From assembly GCF_000264905.1 (NCBI RefSeq), contig NW_006763140.1, forward strand, positions 234,713-298,712: DNA of 64,000 bases, in the 5' to 3' direction. Positions 26,219-35,511 of the stretch are shown here, piece after piece. Source of the DNA: Stereum hirsutum FP-91666 SS1. Lineage: Eukaryota; Basidiomycota; Agaricomycetes; Russulales; Stereaceae. The first letter of the stretch is position 1, and each line of letters begins with the position of its first letter. Made by a program: the position numbers and the translations under genes. The notes under the pieces were generated by a model. The model was not told where the DNA came from, made no database searches, and saw only the letters and a program-made list of their open reading frames with translations.

Positions 26219-28102
26219 TCAATCATTCCTCAACCCATTATACGCAGCCGGTGGACTCGCCAACCCAGAACTGGCCCCCAACGCAGGCGACCCAGTCCTC
26301 CTCTCCGCATACGCCTTCAACATATCGTCCGGCGACGAGAAGCTCGCCAGGGACTGCATCGGCATGAACGCCTGCGTAGGGCTTGACACGGTTTGCGTCG
26401 GGAACGCCGAGGTGGGAGACGCGAAGGACGCGAAAGCTTCGGTGGGAGACGCGACGGTCGGGATAGTTGCGTGTATGGGGGGAGGCGAGGCCGGCAGTTG
26501 GTAGGACATAGAGAGACGCGACGGGTTGGACGGGGTACGGGTCATGCTGTAGGCATGATTATGGCTGACGGTGGCGTTGACGGAGCCTGAGTCGTACGAG
26601 GCAACATCGTCTTGAGAGTAGTTATTCGCCATCACTAGAATCACAGTCACGACAAATGAGTACAAAAACTTTACGGAAAACCGCGTAAAGAGATAAAACT
26701 CACTCTGCAACGCCGGTCCTACATCACCCTCCTCCGACGCACTCATTCCCCCATTCCCACCCACAACCGACAACCTTGCATTAATATCCTCCACACTCAA
26801 CGCCACCGGCCCACTCCTCTGCGTCGGGCTCAACACCGACATCTCCGCCGAATCCTGCCTCTGCGGCACAGGCGGCACGACAACGCTCGTATGGAACGCT
26901 CTACTCGCTATGCTCTTCCTGCTCGTATATTCCGAGCTCGGCCTCACGTCCGCCGCGAACGACACCCTCGACATCCTCTCGCCGCTCGTCGGGTTCGCCG
27001 TCCTGAGACCCGTACCCGGCCGGAGCTGCGACATCGACTTCTTGTTCGCGTGCATGCCGCCGAGACCGGTCCCGTTGCTGAAGGAGGTGAAGGAAGGCGC
27101 TTGGCCGTTGCTAGGGTCCGTACCGAACGAATCGCGAAGTGTGGTTCCATCGGCGTCGAACGTGCTCGGCGGACGAATAGCGCCGAACGAGAACGACGAG
27201 GCGCGGTTGCCCGGGACGGCCATGCTGTTGCGGATAGCGGCCTGAGCACCAGAGGGGGTCATCGATTTCCAGTCGGTCGAGATCGTGGACATGCGCTTGT
27301 CGATGTGTTCGCCGTACGCTCTGTGTTTCTCCTTGTGGCGCGCGCGGAAGAGCTTGAACCAGGCGAGGAAGATGAGGGCGCCGACGACGAGGAGGGGCAT
27401 GATCACGGCTGCTGCGATCTTGCCGCCAGAGAGACCGCTAGAAGTGGTCGGTGCGTTGTTGACCTTCGTCACCGTCGAGTCGCCGCTCGTGACAGCAGCC
27501 GCGGAGGGGGTCGAGCCAGATGCCGATGCAGTATAGGTGCCTGTGAAGACAGGACCGGCGGGGAGAGTGGCCATGGCTGGGAGGGTGCCGGACTCAACGA
27601 TGGTGAGCTGGAGGGAAACGGAGGAGGTCGAATTCCACCATTTCGGCTCGAGGTAGGTCTCGTAGTAGCCGTAGGAGTTGTAGACATCGGTCCACTTGTA
27701 GATCTGGGCGGTGTCGGCGGCGGGAGCGTTGAGATAGATGTCGACGTTGGTGCTGTCGAGGCAGGTGGTGTCCCAGGAGATGTTGAGAGCCGAAGTGTAT
27801 TCGATGGTGTCGCCCGAGGAGGGTGAGAGGTAGAAGCCGCCGGTGGAACAAGCTGGGAACCGAGGTGTTAGGTTGTGAAGTGCAGGAAATGGGATAGACA
27901 AAATGGAACAGGCAAGACACTGTAAATTCCCGCACACCGATAGATCCATATGCCATCAAGTTATGTTCGTCAAAAATCGATCATGTCAATCTGTCTCACT
28001 GAGACTGATGAACCCTTGCAGGGTTGAAACGTAGAATGCATCATGGGATACTCTCTCTGCGTTGCCCAAGAAACTGAGAACAGCAGCAGATAATAATACC
28101 AT
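26219..28102 (-). CDS. single-pass, Ser/Thr-rich cell-surface protein
   Basis: Modelled as 555 residues from exons 28000-28102, 26704-27852 and 26219-26634. The extracellular part contains CSTGGFYLSPSSGDTIEY and ALNISWDTTCLDS, then a Ser/Thr linker, one membrane helix (GKIAAAVIMPLLVVGALIFL), a basic stop-transfer KLFRARHKEKHR and a long disordered cytoplasmic tail. This layout suggests a wall or surface sensor, but I know no named family. The second intron (26635-26703, 69 nt) is in frame without stops, so an unspliced reading also looks open. The first exon is inferred: its start MVLLSAAVLSFLGNA looks like a signal peptide and its GTGAGA donor keeps phase. An alternative start (MAYGSIA near 27955) would lack a signal peptide. 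Confidence 0.68.
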
Positions 28103-28786
28103 TTCGCAACTCTGGATGATGAGGTGGAGCAGGGTACACACTAGTGCTGATTTGTGTGATCAGTGACAAACGGCGAAAATAGCCGCAGGTTCCCGTCGGG
28201 ATAAGCGAGCATTCGGGCGCAGGTGCGAGCGACGATGTAGAGTACGAACTCACAGAGCCCGCCGGTCGCTCTTCTCACTGGATCTCCTAAAGATGTTACA
28301 CCACCATGTGCACATCGACATAATAGACGTCCGACCAGATTTAAACGCATTGAGATGGAATATCACTCACAGGAGTCAGCCCTTTTTACTTTACGGTGGG
28401 TACCACCAGCATGTCCTATCCTGAACCCCGAGAATGCAGAAGATCCGGTCATTTTTCCTCTGGTATTCTGCGAGTTTGGTCAAATGGCTTGGCGGTATTG
28501 GGAGGTAGGAGATGATGGTCGTCGTCCGAGTTCTTGTGTTGGGTGATGATAGGTAGTCGTACAGATCCGAGAGTGAGAGAGATAGTCTTGAAAAGAACGT
28601 GTCCGCGAGGAGGGCGCGGCGGAGGTTGGGAATGAATGGGGTGTAAAAACAGCAAGAAATTCGGAGGACGGGGGCGACAGGGAGGAGGGGAGCGGAGGCG
28701 ACGGTGGGGAAGGCGACGGGGCGAACGAAATCCGTTTGGGGAACGTCCCCGCCGACGACCCACCATCTTCCCACGCTAGTAGCGCC
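28103..28786. other. gene-free stretch
   Basis: Between the membrane-protein gene and the left end of the transposon-like element. No supported gene. Confidence 0.35.
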
Positions 28787-28860
28787 TTGGCACTCCTAAT
28801 GGTGTTGGGCAACCCGGCGGTATGGGAGCGTGGTGTTTGGCCTTATTTGGCTACCACCAA
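28787..28860 (+). repeat. left inverted repeat of the transposon-like element
   Basis: Matches the reverse complement of 33150-33215 with mismatches and a few gaps. The core TGGGAGCGTGGTGTTTGG is at 28823-28840. Confidence 0.7.
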
Positions 28861-29758
28861 GTTGGGCTGCGAAATGTTGTCCGTCAGTCGAGCTCGCTTT
28901 TCGGACGGTATATCAAGCTCTCAACACGACCGTCGTTAGGGTATTGATATACAACTTCATGACTGTGTTTCGGTGGAAGGGATTTTCGAGGGCCTCAGTG
29001 GAAGTTCAGAAATTGAAAATCTGCCGCCCCAGTAGTCCAAAATATTCAGCAAGACAAATGGAAGAAAATGCTTCCACCTAAACATCCACGAGAGCATGAT
29101 GTCAAGACTTCATGCAAAGGATAAGTGCTCTGCTCTCTTCGAACGCAGAAAAGCGATCTCGACTGGAGGCTGTGGTTTGGGTGGCGGGACTTGCTTAGTC
29201 AGCGTCAGGAGCGTCTCACGCGTTTTCGACATCGCGTTTCTCGCTTTCACAGCGCCTGCGTACATCAACGAGGACGTCCATGTCATTTCTCTGCACTGGT
29301 CGACATTTACCAGTATGTAATTGACATGGTGACGTTCGAAATCTTGAGGCTACTGCATTGTACGGCTTGCTACGAGGCTGGCATGTAGCGGCTCTCACCT
29401 TCTTCCCCTCCTCACTTGACGGTCGCCGCGACCTCAGGCGAGTGCGTTAACGTAGCATACTAGTGAACGTCCTGTGGGTAGGCTTGTTGTGCAAGTCTTT
29501 GGTGCGTAGTATCAGTCTTATTTCCACTATTTCTCTCACCATCTTCCTACATCAGTGTTTGAAACATCACTGTCCTTGAAACTATCTCCAGTAGGTTCTA
29601 AGCAGTTTTTGTGAAGCCTGGATACATCTTCTTCATGGAAAGAAGTGTCAATCTTGGTCCGAATGTGAGTAAACTAATCCGTTGCTTATAGGTTTAATCC
29701 GTCCATCACCCGTCCGCCTTTCCTTGCGTACCGTAACCTTTGTTTTTGCGTCGCTACT

Positions 29759-32700
29759 ATGGGTAGTAAAGTCCGTACCCAGAAGGCTTCCATGCTTCAT
29801 CGCCGCCCCACGAAGCGCCAACGTGAGCACACGGCGTCGCTATCTGCGGCAAAACTCCATTCGAAATCCCCCCTCTCTATCGTTTCCTCACCGACGCCAC
29901 ATCCATTGGCACCGACGCCACACTCTTTCCGTGTTGCACCGAGGTCTTCGTGTTCTGAAGCTACTTCACCCCCTCCTACCATCGTAAATCATGTGCATTT
30001 CACTCGTCTGTCGGACCTTATGCATCAGAATTCCTCGCTTCTGGAGCAGGTCAATTCACTGAGCTCTGAGAATGCTGGTCTTCGCGGCCGGTTTCTGAAT
30101 GAGAGTCGCGAGGTCACCATACGAGACCAGGCTGTCCAACGGCTTCAGCGGTCACGTTTAGCAGATCGCCGTGCTCACGACTACCTCCTGCTTCGCCAAA
30201 CCTTGCTACACAACCTGTTGCGGAATGAGCACCGTAGGTTTTGTCGTCTAAAGGAGCGGAAGTTGAATAGTGAAGAGATAATATCTCAACTACAGGAAAA
30301 GCTTGCTGTTCAAGATACTGTACTCGATGCTGTTGACCAGCTCCGATTGGAAGTAGCTGAACGTGCCCGCCTTGATGCCGCACAATCCACCCATGCACTT
30401 TCCGAGGCGCGGTCCACAATTATTGACCTACGTGACCGTATACAACGCAAGGACCAACAACTCAAGGCTCTCCGAATGAAGGTGTTGCGTTGCGGTGATC
30501 GCAGGGCCACATCTCGAGTTACTGCCCCAGTGTGGATATTATGGAAGAACGGGCACTACACATACACCAGCCGTCGTCTGATACGGTCAATGACAGATGC
30601 CGGCTGCGCTCAGAATCGTGTTGGTCCCCTAATGCGAGATTTTGCACACGCAGCAAAGATTCTCATTCAGGGCAGAGTTCCCAGTCGTCGTACAGTTGGA
30701 CGTGTTCTCATTGAGGGTGGTGTAATGGCCAAAATTCAATTAGCATTCGAGATCCGAAATAGCCCTAGTAACACCATCAGTTCGGATGGCACATCTGATC
30801 ACGGCCTTGAATACCTGATACATTTTATTGTTGTTTATGCACCGGAGTCATACTCTCATCCTGGTGCTCCACTCCATCATCTTAATCGCATGGCAGGGTT
30901 TGGTTCTATTCTGAATAAATCCAGTGACACCCAGCTGAGTGCATGGAAACGACTTCTCTCGGACATGTTTGATACCCTGGATCGCTCTCCCCTTGGTCGT
31001 CCCGAGGCTCGGCGTTTTTGTGTTACTGAATTCCTTCGCCACCTGAAAGGGATGCTGTCCGATCATGCGGCAGATCAGAAGAGACTATACCGTCTACTTG
31101 CTGCATGGAAGGCTGAGGTCACTCGTGTTGATCTTGGGTGGAATGTGATTCATGAACTTGAGCTCTTGCAAGTAATGACACTGTTCTCGGATATCCAAGA
31201 ACAAATGGTTAATGCAGTTGGCGGTCAAAGTGCCTGGGACTCTTTGTCACCGTCTGTCCGCGATGAGCATATTTCATCTGGACTGGACTCACTTGCTTTC
31301 AAACTAGGCTCTGAGCTCTACCCTAATTTGCCAGCCGATGAGAGGCATGAGATGGAGCTGATGTTTTGGGCGGGCTGCTCTATGCACAAAGAATTGAATG
31401 CTGTGAGTGGTGCTGATCAAGCTATACAGGCTTACTGGTCCAAGGCAGGTGTCACCGGACCCATTTTATTAGCAAACAGAGACAATGCAGCGACCATTCG
31501 GATCGCTTCACAAGCTCGCGGTGACACTGTTTCAGCAGAGGCGGCCAGACATGCTATTGATGCCTCTTCTCGTGGTGCATGCAAGGCCGGTGCTTTATTT
31601 GGTGCATACTGCAACCACAGCAATAGCAAAGACGGCGTACAAGACAATCATCGGGATCATTTCCAGTTTCTGACTGGTATACCTCGACGCTTCCCCGACA
31701 CCAGTAACATCCGTTATCAGTGTTATCTTGACTCTTCATGTGAACTGTTAGCCCGACGCTTCCAGTATCAAACATTCCTTGAGCTCATGCGTGACAGAAA
31801 GACTCATCCTGGGTTCACAAATCTCGAGCAGAATTGTTACAACTCCATTGTTGACATTCCCACTCTTACAGAAATGGCGGCACTGGTTGTACTTGGGAAT
31901 GCTGTCTGCTACCCCTTCATGCATTATGTTCGTGACCCAGGATCGGAGAAGCTAAATGTCCTTAGCCTCGGTCCAATTCATACTAAGGTCAAAGCCCATC
32001 TGCGCAAGCTTATTGCAGATCCTTCACTTGTACTCAACCCTAATGCATCATGGAAAATAGGATGTCTCAATTCTCGGGAGTGGGAGCATGAGGATGCGAT
32101 GAATGCAGTTTGGGAGCTGGCGCCACAAGCACCACATCTTACTCCAGTAACTGTTCGGTGCCTTCAAGGTGCCCTCGAGACTTGGGAAAGATTCTCTGAG
32201 GAATTCAATGAGGGTGGCTTGATTGCTGGCGCGACAGGTGAAGAGCGAGAATTGGGTTTCATGCCATCCACCAACGATCACTCTGAGGGTGGTCTAGGCG
32301 AGTTTCGCCGGTGGGCACGAGAAGTGACAAACCACACGGTTGCGCACTTCACCTACCAGGCCATGTATTGGCGCAACAGCACTGAGAATTTTGCTGATGC
32401 CAAACTGTGCAATAAACAAGCTCAGACCTTTGTCCGTGGGGAAGCACGTGCCATTGATGCCAGGCATGATGAACGGGAGCGACGACGTGAGCATGTCAAA
32501 GAAGCAGAGAGAAGGGCACTTATTGCACGAGCCAACAAGGAGAAGCGAGTCAAGCTAGCTGCAGAAAGACTGGCAAAGTTGAACGCTCTGAAGATAGAGA
32601 CAAATCTAGATGTTCTTCTACAGATGAAAGGAGCGGACCTCGCTAACCAGTATGCCAAACAACTTCATGTTGGTGGTCTTGATGGTTTTATATATGATGT

Positions 32701-32893
32701 CAACAACCCTGAAGCAAAGCTACCGATGAAGACAATCTTTGCAAGACGTGGTATTGTGGAGAAGAGAGAGATCTTACGGCGGATGGTTGAATACAGGGCT
32801 TCTCGAGAGATTGATGTTGAAGGGTCAAGTATAGACACAGATACCTATCTTTCTGCAGCAGTAGAGAGGAACCTTACTATCAATGACCTGTAG
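29759..32893 (+). CDS. putative transposase of an agaricomycete multi-copy family
   Basis: A single exon of 1044 residues. Residues 85-245 are strongly coiled-coil (NSSLLEQVNSLSSENAGLRG onwards). A helix-turn-helix-like stretch follows near 255-330 (GRVPSRRTVGRVLIEGGVMA). Then come SSDGTSDHG (Asp343), LSDHAADQKR (Asp435), GCSMHKELNAV (Cys540-x2-His543), PDTSNIRYQCYLD, LQGALETWERFSEEF and NDHSEGGLGEFRR (Glu843). Order and spacing fit the D...D...C/D(2)H...E layout known for DDE transposases with a helical insertion (as in hAT-like superfamilies). I recall near-identical blocks in many agaric proteins annotated only as hypothetical, but cannot confirm that here. The C-terminus (880-935) is Arg/Glu-rich helical. 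The ORF is uninterrupted, so the copy may be recent. Confidence 0.7.
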   Translation: MGSKVRTQKASMLHRRPTKRQREHTASLSAAKLHSKSPLSIVSSPTPHPLAPTPHSFRVAPRSSCSEATSPPPTIVNHVHFTRLSDLMHQNSSLLEQVNSLSSENAGLRGRFLNESREVTIRDQAVQRLQRSRLADRRAHDYLLLRQTLLHNLLRNEHRRFCRLKERKLNSEEIISQLQEKLAVQDTVLDAVDQLRLEVAERARLDAAQSTHALSEARSTIIDLRDRIQRKDQQLKALRMKVLRCGDRRATSRVTAPVWILWKNGHYTYTSRRLIRSMTDAGCAQNRVGPLMRDFAHAAKILIQGRVPSRRTVGRVLIEGGVMAKIQLAFEIRNSPSNTISSDGTSDHGLEYLIHFIVVYAPESYSHPGAPLHHLNRMAGFGSILNKSSDTQLSAWKRLLSDMFDTLDRSPLGRPEARRFCVTEFLRHLKGMLSDHAADQKRLYRLLAAWKAEVTRVDLGWNVIHELELLQVMTLFSDIQEQMVNAVGGQSAWDSLSPSVRDEHISSGLDSLAFKLGSELYPNLPADERHEMELMFWAGCSMHKELNAVSGADQAIQAYWSKAGVTGPILLANRDNAATIRIASQARGDTVSAEAARHAIDASSRGACKAGALFGAYCNHSNSKDGVQDNHRDHFQFLTGIPRRFPDTSNIRYQCYLDSSCELLARRFQYQTFLELMRDRKTHPGFTNLEQNCYNSIVDIPTLTEMAALVVLGNAVCYPFMHYVRDPGSEKLNVLSLGPIHTKVKAHLRKLIADPSLVLNPNASWKIGCLNSREWEHEDAMNAVWELAPQAPHLTPVTVRCLQGALETWERFSEEFNEGGLIAGATGEERELGFMPSTNDHSEGGLGEFRRWAREVTNHTVAHFTYQAMYWRNSTENFADAKLCNKQAQTFVRGEARAIDARHDERERRREHVKEAERRALIARANKEKRVKLAAERLAKLNALKIETNLDVLLQMKGADLANQYAKQLHVGGLDGFIYDVNNPEAKLPMKTIFARRGIVEKREILRRMVEYRASREIDVEGSSIDTDTYLSAAVERNLTINDL

Positions 32894-33149
32894 ATATCCG
32901 CACTCTCCATAGATACTATTTTATCATGTGAAGCCAAGTAACCTGGATGATCACTGAGCTTGAAAACTAGGCGCTGAGAGGTAGGTGTTACAGTCACCAG
33001 GAGCAGATTAAACTCCCTCGGAGTTTTTACAGTGCTCTCATGTAGGTATTAACTTAATAGTACAAGTACCCTAGTGCCCTTCCGAGCTCTTGGTTTTGAG
33101 TAATAAATGTTGGTAGGGGTGTACCATCAGAAGTGGCGCGTGAGGCGGA

Positions 33150-33215
33150 GACCAAACAAGACCAAACACCACGCTCCCACGCGCGGGGTTGCCCATCACC
33201 ACTCCTAAGTGCCAC
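33150..33215 (-). repeat. right inverted repeat of the transposon-like element
   Basis: The reverse complement matches 28787-28860; the identical 18-bp core is at 33162-33179. Confidence 0.7.
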
Positions 33216-33659
33216 ATACCCCGAACATCTTCCGTGGGCCACAATATCGTTTGGATCAAGTCAACCTTGGTTCTTGACCCGCACAACCGCCATCTTACAT
33301 TAAGCTCTCGTGCATTAAACCTCAGGCCTCGTGAGAGGTTGTTCGGTCACGGAAACTGTGGAATATTCATCGGCTTTATGCTGTCCGCGACCTCCTCCGT
33401 TCTACAGCCTTGCAACACACACAATATATCCCCTTAGGATCATCAGCGTCCTCGCTTTGCAGTGATTCATTTTAGCGACGTCAGTTATTGAAGAAGGCAC
33501 AGAAAGAAAGGGACTATGAGAGAGAGTTCAGACTGTCTGATTGATCGGACTCGCAGTGTGTTATACAACTTCGATACGGCCATATACTGTACATTCCTAC
33601 ACACGTCTGAGGCTTGCTGTGATATACCATACCAATTCTCTTCAAAGCATGCTAAATCG
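33216..33659. other. intergenic
   Basis: Flank of the element and 3' flank of the formamidase gene. Nothing recognised. Confidence 0.35.
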
Positions 33660-35104
33660 CTACTGACCCACGAACACAGACATGGGCATCATCATCCCAA
33701 TCTAGAACCGCAATCATGAGAAAACCTCCCAGCTACGGTAGGAGAGACGAGACGTACCACGTAGTTCGGCATGTCAACCTGCATGTAGGTAAAATATCAG
33801 GACACGGTTCGAACGCAGCATGTATAACAATGACGCACAACTTCATGCATCCTAAGGTCACCAGCGACGCTGCAAAGCATATATGCCTCTTCCCTCGTCA
33901 ATTCTTTCTCTGCACAAAGGAACTGGACCATATTCCTCGTCGCTGCTCGGGTGGCTTCTTTGATATCTGCAGCCATGCAAACATCGGTATGTTAGCCCAG
34001 CCAATATGCACTCTCGTCCTGGACCACCAGTCCTGGGGAGAACGGAAATGAAAGCGGCTCACCTGAGTCGACACCAGTAGTACAGTAGTACTCTTCGTTA
34101 TCCGTTCCAGGGACTTTCGACGTCTGGAAGTGTGGCGTCTTCGTGTAGGATTTCGACTTGAGGACGGTGAAACGAAGGGTTATTTTTATGGGCGTTTCGA
34201 TCGCCGTCCCTACGTTTTAGCAATGCTAAAGTGAGCGCATGACCGTATAACTTTCTTCCTCGAAAGCGATTGGGGGCAGAGTTTCGTACCGCAGACCTCT
34301 AGCAGTGCCGAGAGAAAATCAGCCTTTCAACTTTGACATGTAGGAGAATTCGGGCCAAAAGACTCACCTCCATCCCCTTGAGCAGCATGTCCATCCTATC
34401 GCACAATCCACACCATTGAGAGACATCCAGCGCTTAGCAACTCCTAGACTCACCCCGACCGAAAACAAAGCTCCTTCCACCTCGACCGGCAAGAACAACT
34501 TCGACCCCACCGTAACATGTCTCGTATCAATATTTCCCCCAGTATTATACGGCGGAATCGTCGAAAACGCCCCATCCACGCCCCTCGCCACACCCATCTC
34601 ACCCATAAACGGCCTCAACCTCACTCTCACTCCCTTCTCCTTACTGAACCACGCATATCCTTCTTCGAGCCCCTCGTCCCTTGAATGCAAATCCCATATC
34701 TTGAGCGCGGGGTCGGGGAACTCGTCCCCCAATAGTCCAAACCCTGGAAATATTCCCGTCCAGCCCCAGGGTGCCGTCTGGAGCTCGAGAACCTCGATTT
34801 GGAGCGTATCGCCTGGAAGAGCGTCGGCGATGTGGATAGGTCCGGAGACTTGATCGAGGTGGGAGAAGTTGAGGGTTGGGAGGAGGGTGGCGACGGATTG
34901 GGGGGTGACTTGGCCGTTGGAGGCGTCGAGACAGTCGAAGGTGACGGTCTCGCCGGATTGGATGCGTAAGATGGGTGGAATGCTGGGGATTGTGAGTGGA
35001 TTGATAAGTAGGAGATGTCACTGAGGAGTAATGGGAGGCGCGGACCTGTTATCCCAGGCTAGATGGTGTTGATGAGGTTCGACGCTGTGGATCGAGTTAG
35101 GCAT
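33660..35104 (-). CDS. acetamidase/formamidase (FmdA/AmdA family)
   Basis: Hydrolyses short amides such as formamide or acetamide to ammonia and the acid, allowing their use as nitrogen source. 320 residues from exons 35046-35104, 34454-34982, 34368-34395, 34290-34298, 34063-34209, 33839-33966, 33758-33778 and 33660-33701. Family landmarks in order: HHLAWDNSIPPILRI, APWGWTGIFPGFGLLGDEF, RPFMGEMGVARG, IPPYNTGGNIDTRH, LFLPVEVEGALFSVGDGHAA, GEVCGTAIETP, AYMLCSVAGDLRMHEVVDMP and a terminal GMMMP. The 9-nt fourth exon is needed to build GEVCGTA. The length matches the short (about 300-320 aa) branch rather than the 400-aa fungal formamidases. No signal peptide, so cytosolic. Confidence 0.93.
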
Positions 35105-35511
35105 TGGAAGAGCAATTATGATAGCAAGATGAAATCGAAGAGCTTTGGGAATGGAAGAGAACGAGCGACCTCGATATCGGCCACAGAAGAGGTTCAGATC
35201 GTGAGAGCATTTTATGCACGGGTAGCATACTAACGTGCAAACTCCGATACTTATCGGAATGCCGAAGATCCCAGACGTTCGGCCCCTGTCCTCTGGTCAA
35301 AGAGAAAAGCTCAAGCATCATGGGAGCTCTGAGCGCTGAGCACGCGTGTGGCAGATCGCACGATAAACCCTTAGCAGTGCACTGCTCCCGGTTCAGGAAC
35401 GATAATGTGGATGTACCATTCAAAACGGTCAGCACAATGGAATTCGAAGAACAGAGCAGATCACTACAACACAAGCGAACAAGAACAAAGCACACCGTCA
35501 GCATCAATGCA
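35105..35511. other. intergenic between two minus-strand genes
   Basis: Formamidase promoter and nucleoporin 3' flank. No gene seen. Confidence 0.4.

Larger units (their letters stand above)
28787..33215 (+). mobile_element. transposon-like element: inverted repeats around an intronless 1044-aa ORF
   Basis: Two related sequences in opposite orientation (28787-28860 and 33150-33215) enclose one intronless gene in a genome where every other long gene has introns. The repeats share GGGCAACCC and an 18-bp identical core, TGGGAGCGTGGTGTTTGG. The outer limits are set where similarity stops, at (T/G)TGGCACT; no clear target-site duplication is visible, so the true ends could lie elsewhere. The subterminal regions 28861-29758 and 32894-33149 hold no other gene. 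The overall size is about 4.4 kb. Reading this as a DNA transposon is an inference from the repeats plus the residue pattern of the ORF. Confidence 0.6.

Noticed and set aside
26891..27826. 311-codon plus-strand open frame
   Set aside because: Exactly antisense to the membrane-protein gene; Arg/Gly-rich composition is what a GC-rich coding strand yields in reverse, and there are no motifs.
28787..33215. Target-site duplication of the large element
   Set aside because: Compared bases flanking both inverted repeats; no shared short direct repeat stands out, so exact ends are left open.
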